A stretch of DNA of 53,007 nt from Acetomicrobium hydrogeniformans (GTDB lineage: Bacteria; Synergistota; Synergistia; Synergistales; JAFGMB01): the NCBI GenBank assembly GCA_016841745.1, contig JAENYO010000006.1, forward strand, positions 1-53,007, given 5' to 3'. Positions 22,333 to 31,439 of the stretch are shown here, piece by piece; the first letter of the stretch is position 1; each line of letters opens with the position of its first letter. The notes beneath the pieces are model-generated. The model ran no database searches. It was not told the origin of the DNA and saw nothing but the letters and a program-made list of their open reading frames with translations. The position numbers were made by a program, and so were the translations under genes.

Positions 22333-23803
22333 CTACCGTTGCCTCCCGAACCTTCATTAATGAAAGTTTATGTTCGATCTGCTCCAGTGGACCCTGATAA
22401 TCAAGTCTGTACTTACTCCAGGGAAATTCCGGTTCCTCCTTGATAAAGATCTTCCTGTCCAGTTCATCTTCCCACCCATTCAGATATGTCTCAGCAATGT
22501 ATCTGGCTATAACAGGATGTGTTTCAAGAAGAAGGGCTTCGGATCTATTTGAATGTATAACCTTTCGAAGGAACCTTTTAATCCCTACCGCAATGCTGTC
22601 CTCTTTCAGAACCCATCCATATCCACCGCAGAAGGGACATCCCCTGGTAAGAGTAGCACGGATATCCTGCCTTGCCCGTTTTCTTGTTATCTCAACTAAT
22701 CCCAGTTGGGTTACCCCAAATATTTTAGCTTTATATCGATCACCCTGAAATATTAATTCAAGTCTACTGATGAGCAAGTTACGATCTTCTTCATGATCCA
22801 TGTCTATAAAGTCAATAACAACAATTCCGCCTATCGCACGAACCCGGAGTTGACGGGCTATCTCTTCTACTGCTTCAAGATTAGTATTCAGGACTGTGTG
22901 CCTGAGATCCTTACTGCCGATATATTTGCCAGTGTTAACATCGATAAGGGTAAGTGCCTCAGCCTGATCGATAACAAGATAAGCACCTGATCTTAACCAG
23001 ACCTTCTTGTCCAGAATAGTTTCAAGTTCTCTTTCTATACCATAAGATTCAAAGATCGGGATTGACCCTCTGTAGAGATCTATTTCAGGGCAACGTCCCC
23101 TGGATATATTATCAAGATGGTCAGCTATTCTGTCATATTCCTCCTGGTTATCTACAATTATCTCCGAAACATCCTCAGTAAGCTCATCCCGAAGAATTCT
23201 CCCGACAAGACCCAGATCTCTGTAAATCAGACAGGGAGCACTCTGTGTTATTGAATTACGTTCAATTTCTCTCCATAACCCGATCAGATACTCCATATCG
23301 TTAATCAGGTCAGTTTCTTCAACACCATCTGCAGCAGTTCTGATAATTATCCCAAAACCATCTTTCCTGATATGTTTGGCAATACTCCTGAGCCTTTCTC
23401 TTTCTTCTTCATTGTCTATTCTTTTAGATACCCCTATCTCATGACCACCTGGGACCACAACGAGATAACGTCCTGGAAGGGATATTCTTGCTGTAACTCT
23501 TGCACCTTTATTCTTTCTGGCTGTTTTGACTACCTGAACTACTACCTGATCGTTAGGTTTAAGGTCAAGGCCTCTGGCATCGTTAAGATAAAGAAAGGCA
23601 TTTCGGCCATCTCCAAGGCTGACAAAAGCAGCATGAATACCAGGAAGAACACTTTCAACCCTAGCGGTATATATTTCACCAGTTTTCTGTCGTTCCCACA
23701 TTCGTTCATAAAAAATATCCTGAAGTTTCCCATCTTCCAAGATGGCAACACGCATTTCTTCACTATCTATGGTATTTGCTATTATTTTTCTATCTATTGA
23801 CAA
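22307..23803 (-). CDS. rng: Ribonuclease G (Rne/Rng family)
   Basis: Single-strand endoribonuclease of the RNase E/G family, acting in rRNA maturation and mRNA decay. At 498 residues it is the short RNase G form without the RNase E scaffold tail. An S1 domain lies at about residues 35-110. Catalytic Asp 288 (DVNTG) and Asp 331 (VIDFID) match RNase E D303 and D346 in spacing. The zinc-link RGCPFC has Cys 389 and 392, the dimerisation site. The start is TTG at 23801-23803 after GGGGAGGT. It directly follows the radical SAM/DUF2344 pair, a linkage known from several phyla. Confidence 0.96.
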   Translation of the reverse strand: MSIDRKIIANTIDSEEMRVAILEDGKLQDIFYERMWERQKTGEIYTARVESVLPGIHAAFVSLGDGRNAFLYLNDARGLDLKPNDQVVVQVVKTARKNKGARVTARISLPGRYLVVVPGGHEIGVSKRIDNEEERERLRSIAKHIRKDGFGIIIRTAADGVEETDLINDMEYLIGLWREIERNSITQSAPCLIYRDLGLVGRILRDELTEDVSEIIVDNQEEYDRIADHLDNISRGRCPEIDLYRGSIPIFESYGIERELETILDKKVWLRSGAYLVIDQAEALTLIDVNTGKYIGSKDLRHTVLNTNLEAVEEIARQLRVRAIGGIVVIDFIDMDHEEDRNLLISRLELIFQGDRYKAKIFGVTQLGLVEITRKRARQDIRATLTRGCPFCGGYGWVLKEDSIAVGIKRFLRKVIHSNRSEALLLETHPVIARYIAETYLNGWEDELDRKIFIKEEPEFPWSKYRLDYQGPLEQIEHKLSLMKVREATVVVHQSSSS

Positions 23804-23833
23804 GGCAGTTACCTCCCCGAATACCGAAGGGTT

Positions 23834-24454
23834 TCATCGATCTTCTCCAATCAATGAAAGAACAGCAGAACCGTTCCACTCTCCAACAATTGACCTTACA
23901 AGACAGATCTCTGACCATTTCTGTATAATTCCCTTGGCCTGAAAATACTTGATCAAAACACTGGGGCCAAGTCCTCCAGGATTGGATAAAACAATAGTTA
24001 CAGAGTCGTTTGACCGAGAACAGTACAGAATGGACTCCTCAAAAGGGGGCGCCTGATTCAAAGCCAAGAACATAGAAGACACTTTCTTACCATCTCTCGG
24101 GATTAAAACATAAGAAGCTGATCCACATTTTTTATTGAGAGATGGCCCTTCTACTTCGATCGAACGCCGTATTTCAAGTCCCTCTGGTAGATGTTCATTC
24201 AGGATGGAAGTAAAAGATCCAACCCTATTTCCAAACCAGACCTCTGCCGGTTCTTCAAGTGCAACAATACCAACGGGGAGGGCTGGACCAAGGGTTATCC
24301 TGGGACGGGGAGAGAACCCTTGTGACATAAGAGGCTTCATCCCAGCTCTACGTAAAGATCTGTAAAAGATCTGAGGCAAAACAACATGCGGGATGAAGCA
24401 GGTTTTGCCTCTTTTCGAATATGTAAACCTTATCCTGAAAACAGAATCAGACAT
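23834..24454 (-). CDS. DUF2344 radical SAM-linked protein
   Basis: 206-residue protein of the DUF2344 (TIGR03936) family, recognisable from its N-terminus SDSVFRIRFTYSKRGKTCFI and the MSQGFSPRPRITLGPALPVG segment at about 40-60. It always accompanies, or is fused to, a TIGR03960 radical SAM protein, and is so here: the ATG at 24452-24454 overlaps the radical SAM stop by eight bases. A longer in-frame start at 24535 is rejected because it would lie within the upstream gene. The function is not established. The constant partnership suggests that it presents substrate to, or completes, the radical SAM enzyme. Confidence 0.9.
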   Translation of the reverse strand: MSDSVFRIRFTYSKRGKTCFIPHVVLPQIFYRSLRRAGMKPLMSQGFSPRPRITLGPALPVGIVALEEPAEVWFGNRVGSFTSILNEHLPEGLEIRRSIEVEGPSLNKKCGSASYVLIPRDGKKVSSMFLALNQAPPFEESILYCSRSNDSVTIVLSNPGGLGPSVLIKYFQAKGIIQKWSEICLVRSIVGEWNGSAVLSLIGEDR

Positions 24455-26258
24455 TGTGTACCCACCCGCATCCTTTAGTCTGAAGTCCACAGTTGTTACA
24501 ACCATTCCAGCGACAATCCGGCGTAAGTATTTCACCTAATGCTCTTGCCCTTTCTTCAAGGAGAAAGGATTTTGTGACCCCAACATCAATATGTTCCCAA
24601 GGAAGAATTTCCTTCACAGATCTGCCTCGAGTATATTTCAAAGGATCGATCCCGGATTCGTCAAATGATGAAAGCCATCTTGCAAGGTTAAAGCATTCAC
24701 TCCAACCATCAAAACGGGCCCCTTTTCTCCAGGTTAATTCTATAATATCAGCAAGCCTGCTGTCTCCTCTTGCGAATACACCTTCAAGGAATGTCTGTTC
24801 CGGTTCATGGTATCCAAGGGATATATGTTTGTTCCTGACCCGGGATTTTACCATACGACCTTTATCTCTGAGACCCTCAATTGATTCCTGCTCTTCCCAT
24901 TGAAAGGGAGTATGTGCTTTTGGAACAAATCCGGCTACTGAGACATTTATACTAGCCTTTCTCTTATAATTTCTGGCAATTCGATGCGCAAGTTCTGCTA
25001 TGTCTAAAATACCCATTAAATCTTCTTCAGTTTCTGTGGGAAGACCCATCATGAAGTAAAGCTTTACTCTCTGCCATCCATGTTTGAAAGCAGCGTCAAG
25101 ACTCTCGTGAATATTTTCTTCAGTTACCCCTTTATTTATGACATTTCTGAGTCTTTGTGTCCCTGCTTCCGGGGCAAAGGTAAGTCCACCTGTCCTCAAA
25201 ACTTTAAGGGTAGATGCCATATCGATCGAAAAAGCATCCATACGAAGACTTGGAAGACTCAGCTTCGTCTCCCTTTCATTCAGGAAAGGAGTAATTCTCT
25301 GAATTAACTCATCAAGACCGGAATAATCACATGAAGCAAGAGAAAGAAGACCAACCTCTTCCCATCCTGTAGAGTTAACAAGGGCCTTTATTAGCTTCTC
25401 AACTGTCTCGGGTTTTCTTTCCCTGACAGGGCGATATATCATACCAGCCTGACAGAAACGACATCCACGGGTACAGCCCCGAAATAATTCAACGGGAATA
25501 CGGTCATGCACAACAGAAGCCGTCGGAACTATCATTTTCTCCGGGTAATAACTTTCGTCAAGATTATGGATAATGTTTCTGGAGATAGATCTTTTCTGAC
25601 CAGAAAGAGTAAGATCTGCAAAAAGAGCAGGAACATAGGCTCCTGGGATCTTGGCTATTTCAGAAAGGATATCCCGCCTGTCCATTCCTCTGGTAGACTC
25701 AATAACCTTAAGGAGAGTGGGTAGAAACTTCTCACCATCACCAAGGCAGAATACATCTACAAATGGAGCGACAGGTTCTGGAGTAAGGGCACACGGCCCA
25801 CCTGCAACAATAATGGGTGATTCATCTCCCCTATCTTCTGACCTGAGGGGAATTCCTCCCATATCAAGCATTGTCAATATATTAGTGTAAGTAAGTTCAT
25901 ACTGTAGAGTAAAACCAACTACATCAAAATCCTTAAGAACCCTTTTACCTTCAACCGATTTCAGAGGAACACCTGATTTCCTCATCTTCTCTTCCATATC
26001 AATCCATGGACAGTAAGCCCTCTCTACATCGGCATACCCCAGTTCCTTGACCAATGGATACAGAATCTGGTAACCGACATAACTCATACCAATTTCATAA
26101 ACATCCGGAAAAGCAAGACAAACCCTGACAAGGTCTGAAGATCCATTTTTCGGCTCGGTATTTCCCCATTCGTTTCCTACGTATCGGGAAGGACGCTTAA
26201 CATCTGCCATTAAAGGCCAAATGTTATCATCAAATTCCCTGAAGTTCACTTCATCCAT
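24447..26258 (-). CDS. B12-binding-like radical SAM protein, TIGR03960 family
   Basis: 603-residue radical SAM enzyme of unknown reaction. An N-terminal B12-binding-like domain covers about residues 40-190. The iron-sulfur motif is CTRGCRFC with Cys 262, 266 and 269, followed by a TIM-barrel radical SAM core to about 500. The C-terminus carries four more cysteines (582, 587, 590, 597) that could hold a second cluster. The ATG at 26256-26258 follows AGGAG. It is translationally coupled to the DUF2344 gene and followed by RNase G, so an RNA-modification role is plausible but is inference. Confidence 0.92.
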   Translation of the reverse strand: MDEVNFREFDDNIWPLMADVKRPSRYVGNEWGNTEPKNGSSDLVRVCLAFPDVYEIGMSYVGYQILYPLVKELGYADVERAYCPWIDMEEKMRKSGVPLKSVEGKRVLKDFDVVGFTLQYELTYTNILTMLDMGGIPLRSEDRGDESPIIVAGGPCALTPEPVAPFVDVFCLGDGEKFLPTLLKVIESTRGMDRRDILSEIAKIPGAYVPALFADLTLSGQKRSISRNIIHNLDESYYPEKMIVPTASVVHDRIPVELFRGCTRGCRFCQAGMIYRPVRERKPETVEKLIKALVNSTGWEEVGLLSLASCDYSGLDELIQRITPFLNERETKLSLPSLRMDAFSIDMASTLKVLRTGGLTFAPEAGTQRLRNVINKGVTEENIHESLDAAFKHGWQRVKLYFMMGLPTETEEDLMGILDIAELAHRIARNYKRKASINVSVAGFVPKAHTPFQWEEQESIEGLRDKGRMVKSRVRNKHISLGYHEPEQTFLEGVFARGDSRLADIIELTWRKGARFDGWSECFNLARWLSSFDESGIDPLKYTRGRSVKEILPWEHIDVGVTKSFLLEERARALGEILTPDCRWNGCNNCGLQTKGCGWVHNV

Positions 26259-26287
26259 TTTATTCTCCTAAAATATTATTCACACAA

Positions 26288-27382
26288 TTATTCATACATC
26301 TTAACAGAAGAAAGGCCGACACTTGAGATCAGTCCAATAGCTATAATAATGGCCAGGAGCGAACTCCCACCGTAACTTACAAATGGTAACGGAAGTCCGG
26401 TCACGGGAAGAATGCCCATGCTCATTCCTATACTCTCTACAGTCTGAAACCAGATCCAACCTGCCACCATCGATATGAAGACCTTGGCACGCTGATCCTT
26501 AGCTTTAATAGCAATAGATATCATTCTGCAGAAAAGTAACCCAAAAATAGCCAGCAGGAATACAGTTCCGAGAAAACCGAATTCTTCTGCAAACACACTG
26601 AAAATAAAATCAGTATGTGGTTCCGGAAGAAAATGAAGTTTGCTCTGAAGTCCCTGCAGAAAACCCTTACCCAGAAATCCTCCCGAACCAACTGCAATCC
26701 GCGACTGAATAACATTATATCCAGCCCCAAGAGGATCGACAGCGGGATTGAGAAATACCATTAACCTCAATTTCTGATAACCTTTGAGAAAATTCCACGC
26801 AATGGGAAGCATTCCTAAAGAGCAGGCAATAAGTGTACCTGTATATCTCCATGGAGTCCCGGATGTAATAAGAGCAATAAAAACCATAAAGCAGTAGACG
26901 AGAGTACTCCCAAGGTCAGGCTGTAAAAGCACCAGGAACGCAGCAGGAGCAGCTACTGCAAGCCCTCCCAGAAAACCAGAGAGTGTATTGGGAGGATATC
27001 TGCAAAGATGTCTTGATAGGACCAGAGCAAGGGATATCTTGCCAATTTCCGAAGGTTGAAGATGGAAAGGGCCGATACTCAACCAACTTTGGGCACCCTT
27101 TACAGAAGCTCCTGAAACAAGAACTACGACAAGGAGGGTAAGGCTGATGAAATAGATCATATAGGACCACTCCATCAACTTGGAGAACCCTTTTCCAAGA
27201 ATTATAAAAAATGGGATCATCGATATGCCTGTCCAGACAAACTGTTTTGCAGCAAACATTGAACCACGGGTACCTGGTCCTCCCCCTGCGCTATAGATCA
27301 CAACAAGACCTATGGCGATAAGGGCAAAAGCAGAGAGAAACAACAGCAAGTCGATATTCCTGATCTTCTTAAGCAGATCCAA
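26288..27382 (-). CDS. rodA: RodA, SEDS-family peptidoglycan polymerase
   Basis: Multi-pass membrane glycosyltransferase (SEDS family) that polymerises glycan strands for cell elongation together with PBP2. At 364 residues with about ten hydrophobic segments it fits RodA. The extracytoplasmic loop KGAQSWLSIGPFHLQPSE is the family signature, and the C-terminal GLPLPFVSYGGSS is diagnostic. The partners mrdA (PBP2) and mreBCD are upstream in the same run, which favours RodA over FtsW. The start is TTG at 27380-27382 with a modest ribosome binding site (GGATATGGAAAG). Confidence 0.95.
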   Translation of the reverse strand: MDLLKKIRNIDLLLFLSAFALIAIGLVVIYSAGGGPGTRGSMFAAKQFVWTGISMIPFFIILGKGFSKLMEWSYMIYFISLTLLVVVLVSGASVKGAQSWLSIGPFHLQPSEIGKISLALVLSRHLCRYPPNTLSGFLGGLAVAAPAAFLVLLQPDLGSTLVYCFMVFIALITSGTPWRYTGTLIACSLGMLPIAWNFLKGYQKLRLMVFLNPAVDPLGAGYNVIQSRIAVGSGGFLGKGFLQGLQSKLHFLPEPHTDFIFSVFAEEFGFLGTVFLLAIFGLLFCRMISIAIKAKDQRAKVFISMVAGWIWFQTVESIGMSMGILPVTGLPLPFVSYGGSSLLAIIIAIGLISSVGLSSVKMYE

Positions 27383-27409
27383 TTTATTATCTTTCCATAT
27401 CCTGAGAGG

Positions 27410-27679
27410 TCAATCCCTCTCCTGTTTAATTCTTTTAACCTTCAGAATAGGGATATTGGCAACTAAAGCTACTGAACCGTTCTCTCTGTCAAGATCCATT
27501 TCAATATTGCTTGTATCAATCTCCATATACTTATTTATCACTTTAATAATATCTTCTCTAAGTTTTTCCAGAATCTCCGGAGAAATATCCGTTCGATCAT
27601 GGATGAGAACAAGTTTGAGCCGTTTTTTTGCTGTATCTTTTGAAGAATTACGAGAAAAAAATCTTTTCAAGAAATCCAT
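27410..27679 (-). CDS. minE: Cell division topological specificity factor MinE
   Basis: 89-residue protein that binds MinD, stimulates its ATPase and confines the MinCD division inhibitor to the poles. The N-terminus MDFLKRFF is the membrane-targeting helix. The segment AKKRLKLVLIHDRTDISPE followed by the LREDIIKVINKYMEID helix is the conserved MinD-binding and dimer core. The ATG is at 27677-27679. It directly follows minD, as in most minCDE loci. Its presence means division-site placement uses the oscillating MinE system and not DivIVA/MinJ. Confidence 0.96.
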   Translation of the reverse strand: MDFLKRFFSRNSSKDTAKKRLKLVLIHDRTDISPEILEKLREDIIKVINKYMEIDTSNIEMDLDRENGSVALVANIPILKVKRIKQERD

Positions 27680-27713
27680 GTAAGTCCCTCTCTTCTATTA
27701 AACCTGACGAGGT

Positions 27714-28514
27714 CTAGATGCGAAATATCTTTTTCAATCCGGCAAAGAAACCGGATTGCTCGTTAGCATTCAAATCCATAAGTGGGACATCCACCCCAAC
27801 CAGTCTGCTTGCAATATTACTGAATGCTTGAGAAGCAGGGGATTTAGAACCAAATGTAAGGGGCTCTCCGCTATTGGCTGACTTAATAACTGAATCGTCA
27901 TCAGGAATGACACCTATGAGTTTGACTGCCAGAACATCAAGGACATCATCCACGTCCAACATCTCGCCCTCTTTAACCATATTGGGCCTTACCCTGTTGA
28001 TAATAAGCCTTATAGGCGATTTATTCATGGACTCAAGCATGCCAATGATCCTATCTGCGTCTCTCACCGCGGAAACCTCAGGAGTTGTAACAACCAGGGC
28101 TTCATCTGCACCAATAACAGCATTCCTGAATCCACCTTCAATTCCAGCTGGACAGTCTATAAGAACAAAGTCAAACTCCTTCCTCAGTTCTTCACAGAGA
28201 GTAACCATCTGTTCAGGAGAAACAGCATCTTTTGTCCTTGTCTGAGCAGCCGGTAAAAGAAAAAGATTTTCGACCCTTTTATCTCTGACCAGAGCCTGTT
28301 GCAATCTGCAATTCCCTTCGATGATATCAATAAAATTATATACGACCCTGTTTTCCAAGCCCATGATCAGGTCAAGATTTCTTAAGCCGATATCCGCATC
28401 AATAGCGACAACTCTGAAACCAGCTTTAGCCAGACCAACCGACAGATTCGCAGTTGTAGTGGTCTTGCCTACCCCACCTTTACCGGATGTTATGACAATT
28501 ACACGAGAATCCAA
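27714..28514 (-). CDS. minD: Septum site-determining ATPase MinD
   Basis: Deviant-Walker ATPase that dimerises on the membrane with ATP and recruits MinC and MinE. The 266 residues show KGGVGKTT at 12-19, the ADIGLRNLDL segment near 40 and the switch region LIDCPAGIE near 120. The last eleven residues (FFAGLKKIFRI) form the amphipathic membrane-targeting helix. The start is TTG at 28512-28514, which places the Walker motif at the usual distance from the N-terminus; GGAGGG lies upstream. It is flanked by minC and minE. Confidence 0.97.
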   Translation of the reverse strand: MDSRVIVITSGKGGVGKTTTTANLSVGLAKAGFRVVAIDADIGLRNLDLIMGLENRVVYNFIDIIEGNCRLQQALVRDKRVENLFLLPAAQTRTKDAVSPEQMVTLCEELRKEFDFVLIDCPAGIEGGFRNAVIGADEALVVTTPEVSAVRDADRIIGMLESMNKSPIRLIINRVRPNMVKEGEMLDVDDVLDVLAVKLIGVIPDDDSVIKSANSGEPLTFGSKSPASQAFSNIASRLVGVDVPLMDLNANEQSGFFAGLKKIFRI

Positions 28515-28540
28515 TCTTCGATCCCTCCATTCACAAAAGT

Positions 28541-29218
28541 CTAGATCTTTAATTCTTTGAAAAGCAGGGAACCTTTTTCCGGAGAAACAATAACGTAACG
28601 TCCCCAGAAGTCTGCTTCTTCGGACAATGTACTCACCTTTGTACCAAGTCTAACCTGTTTGGTTTCAAAACTGGCTGCTATTATAGCCCGGTCTTCCTCA
28701 CTATTGTATCCAGCGTGTACCAGACCTTTAAGTTTTCCCATTACCGAAACGTTCCCTTCTGCAATTACTTCAGCACCATCGTTAACGTGTCCGATTATAA
28801 GCACATCACCATCATGTTCTATCCTCTGACCTGATCGTAGAGAGCTGTGAATAACAAGCGTTTCAGATCTTCTGGCGGATCGTCTGGACTGTTTTATATC
28901 TTTCCTGGAGAGGTTAAGCCCCATGGAAAGAATGGCTTCGCGGCTTGATTCATCGTTTGCTTCCCAAGATGATAATCGGATATCATGGGAGATAACGAAA
29001 TCTTTAAGAAATCTCAACAGGAAGCCCCTTGAAATGACTCTCCCCCCAAGATGTATTACAAGATCCACTCCTGTAAAAAGATTTGAAGCATCCAGGGCAG
29101 TATGATCAAGTTCTTTCCACATTGTTCCCTCAGGCATATTTTCCGGAATGATAACTTTAAGTTTATTGGCACTACCTTTAAGACTGATCTTTTCATTAAT
29201 CGGGAGGTCCGAACTCAT
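28541..29218 (-). CDS. minC: Septum site-determining protein MinC
   Basis: FtsZ assembly inhibitor, 225 residues. The C-terminal half (about 118-215) is the right-handed beta-helix domain that dimerises and binds MinD, with the typical repeats SGQRIEHDGDVLIIGHVNDG and AEGNVSVMGKLKGLVHAG. The N-terminal domain is more divergent, as usual. The ATG at 29216-29218 follows AAAGGAGGGG. Gene order minC-minD-minE directly downstream of mrdA matches the clustered elongation/division loci of Clostridia and Synergistota. Confidence 0.94.
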   Translation of the reverse strand: MSSDLPINEKISLKGSANKLKVIIPENMPEGTMWKELDHTALDASNLFTGVDLVIHLGGRVISRGFLLRFLKDFVISHDIRLSSWEANDESSREAILSMGLNLSRKDIKQSRRSARRSETLVIHSSLRSGQRIEHDGDVLIIGHVNDGAEVIAEGNVSVMGKLKGLVHAGYNSEEDRAIIAASFETKQVRLGTKVSTLSEEADFWGRYVIVSPEKGSLLFKELKI

Positions 29219-29236
29219 AGGTACCCCTCCTTTATA

Positions 29237-30985
29237 TTAATTTTGTTTAGAATATGTTTCATCATGAGTAACCAGGTAAGCCAGAAGTTCTCCTACGATA
29301 GGTGCAGCAACTGAACTTCCATGTTCCCCGGCTTCAATAATGACAGCTGCGGCGTAACGGGGCTCCTTATCTGGAGCATATCCTACAAAAAGAGCATGAT
29401 CAAGCCCATGGGGATTCTGAGCAGTCCCGGTTTTTCCCGCAACCGAAACACCAAATTCTCCTGCCTTCATTCCTGTTCCCCTTTTTACAACATCAATAAG
29501 GCCATTTCTCACCAGATTTAGATTATACCCGTTAAGATCAAGTTGTGTATACTGTGGTTGATTAACAGAAACAAGCCTTGGCAGGAATAGTTTCCCTCCA
29601 TTTGCAAGGGCTGCATACATTCTTAACATCTGAATAGGCGTAACCAGAAGATAACCCTGCCCAATTGAATAGTTGACAGTGTCACCCTGATACCATTTTT
29701 CATGGAACTTTTCCATTTTCCAGTCTTTGCCTGCTATGTTTCCAGTGCTTTCTCCAGGAAGATCAATCCCTGTTACTTTGCCCACTCCAAAGAGGTTTCC
29801 CCATTTGACAAGGTTATCGATACCTGTTTTCAGACCTGCCTGGTAGAAAAAGATATCGCAGGAATCCTTGATTGCAGATACAATTCTCTCATTGCCATGG
29901 CCATATTTTTGCCAACACTTGAATACTCTCCCGCCAAACCTGAATGTTCCCCCGCAAAAAAAAGAAGTATTCCTCGTAATTGCTTTTTCACTCAAGGCAG
30001 CAAGCCCGACCAATGGTTTAAATGTTGATGCAGGAGGATATACCCCACTGATAGCCCTGTTCATCATGGGTTTTGATTCATCATATATCAAATGAGCCCA
30101 TTCTGTCCCAGAAACTCCCCATGCGAGGGGGTTATTATCATAACCGGGAGCTGAAAACAAAACCCGGATTTCCCCGGTTTCGACATCCATGGCTACTGCA
30201 GCCCCTCTAAAATCACCAAATAGGGTTTCCACAAGTCTCTGAGCACCCAGATCAACAGTAAGATGGAGATCTTTCCCTTTTTCTGGAACTTTTTCTGTAA
30301 GACTTCTTATCTTCCTTCCCCTGGCATCTACTTCAAGTATCTCTTCTCCAGATTTTCCCCTGAGCAGGTCTTCATATTGTTTTTCTATTCCATTCTTGCC
30401 TATGAAATCTCCGCCCTTATAACCTGAATCTCCTCTGGATACCAGTTCTTCTCGACTTATTTCCGCAACATATCCAAGGATGTGGGACGCAATTGAACCA
30501 GCCGGATACGTCCGACAGGTTACCTGGATAGGAAAAAGAAGCCTGGGAAACACTGGATCAGACAAAATTGCTGTCATCTGTGTAAGGGTTAGATTCTGGA
30601 CAATTATTACGGCCCTGTAAGGTGCCCAATACTGTTTTTCTATCCTTGAAGAAAGATCTTCTGGAGAAGAAGGTATCCCATGCTTGGTAAGAACATCCGA
30701 AATAATCGGTAGAAGATCATATTTTTTAATATCAAGAGGATAACCCATAATGTTGAAAGTCTTAAGGTTTAAGGCAAGAGGAACTCCATTACGGTCAAAA
30801 ATCTCTCCCCTAATAGGTGGGAATCGGAGCATCCTAAGACGGTTTTCAGATGCCAGCCTCACATATCTGTCAGTGCGTACTACCTGAAAGAACCAGAGTG
30901 CAACGACGAGTGCTAATAAACCCGCTAACATGAATAGAAGCCAGATCCTTAAACGTTTATCGATACTTCGACGAATATCAACCAT
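29237..30985 (-). CDS. mrdA: Penicillin-binding protein 2 (elongasome transpeptidase)
   Basis: Class B penicillin-binding protein that crosslinks peptidoglycan during elongation with RodA. The 582 residues contain an N-terminal membrane anchor (about 13-35), a dimerisation/pedestal domain starting with FPPIRGEIFDRNG near 55, and the transpeptidase domain. Active-site motifs are S320-T-F-K323, S375-C-D377 and K518-T-G520. Asp in place of the usual Asn in the second motif is common in PBP2 proteins. The ATG at 30983-30985 overlaps mreD by eight bases. Confidence 0.96.
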   Translation of the reverse strand: MVDIRRSIDKRLRIWLLFMLAGLLALVVALWFFQVVRTDRYVRLASENRLRMLRFPPIRGEIFDRNGVPLALNLKTFNIMGYPLDIKKYDLLPIISDVLTKHGIPSSPEDLSSRIEKQYWAPYRAVIIVQNLTLTQMTAILSDPVFPRLLFPIQVTCRTYPAGSIASHILGYVAEISREELVSRGDSGYKGGDFIGKNGIEKQYEDLLRGKSGEEILEVDARGRKIRSLTEKVPEKGKDLHLTVDLGAQRLVETLFGDFRGAAVAMDVETGEIRVLFSAPGYDNNPLAWGVSGTEWAHLIYDESKPMMNRAISGVYPPASTFKPLVGLAALSEKAITRNTSFFCGGTFRFGGRVFKCWQKYGHGNERIVSAIKDSCDIFFYQAGLKTGIDNLVKWGNLFGVGKVTGIDLPGESTGNIAGKDWKMEKFHEKWYQGDTVNYSIGQGYLLVTPIQMLRMYAALANGGKLFLPRLVSVNQPQYTQLDLNGYNLNLVRNGLIDVVKRGTGMKAGEFGVSVAGKTGTAQNPHGLDHALFVGYAPDKEPRYAAAVIIEAGEHGSSVAAPIVGELLAYLVTHDETYSKQN

Positions 30986-31439
30986 TCTGAGAGGCTACCT
31001 TCCAGGAATAGTACACGTATATAATGATAACGGCAGGAAGAAGGCATAACTGTTGGACTAAAAAACCTGTATAAAAGGGAAATACAGGGATATCCCATAC
31101 AAAGACTCTTGCTAAATAAATGTTTAATGCTCCAAACCAGACAAGTAGAGCAAGTAACAGAGGAGTTTTACCCGTACCTGGAAAGAGATGCCATATCCAA
31201 TTAAGGATAAGCACTGCTACGATATATAAACCTGAAGACATACCAACTAGTCCTGTCCATCTAAGGTCCCAGAGAATACCACCAATAAAAGCTATCCAGA
31301 TAGATGATTTCCCAGATCCCTCCTGAGATAGAGTTCTGTAAAGGAGAAAAAGAAGGAAATATTCAGGGGCCAGAATATTCTGAGTTAAAAACGCCTGCAG
31401 GATATCCTGGAACAACCAGGAAGCTCCTATCCATATCAT
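30978..31439 (-). CDS. mreD: Rod shape-determining protein MreD
   Basis: 153-residue integral membrane protein of the elongasome with about five hydrophobic segments. The segment FIGGILWDLRWTGLVGMSSG is the recognisable MreD core (near 53-72). MreD links MreC to the membrane complex that positions PBP2 and RodA. The ATG at 31437-31439 overlaps the mreC stop as ATGA, and its own end overlaps mrdA by eight bases, so the three genes are tightly coupled. Sequence conservation in this family is low and the assignment leans on context. Confidence 0.9.
   Translation of the reverse strand: MIWIGASWLFQDILQAFLTQNILAPEYFLLFLLYRTLSQEGSGKSSIWIAFIGGILWDLRWTGLVGMSSGLYIVAVLILNWIWHLFPGTGKTPLLLALLVWFGALNIYLARVFVWDIPVFPFYTGFLVQQLCLLPAVIIIYVYYSWKVASQNG

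Noticed and set aside
29850-29870. Non-canonical SCD motif in PBP2 as a sign of inactivation
   Set aside because: Asp at the third position is common in PBP2-type transpeptidases, and the SxxK and KTG motifs are intact.
30964-30985. Possible frameshift or truncation at gene overlaps in the mre/mrd region
   Set aside because: The overlaps are short ATGA-type or 8-base translational couplings, and both proteins are full length.
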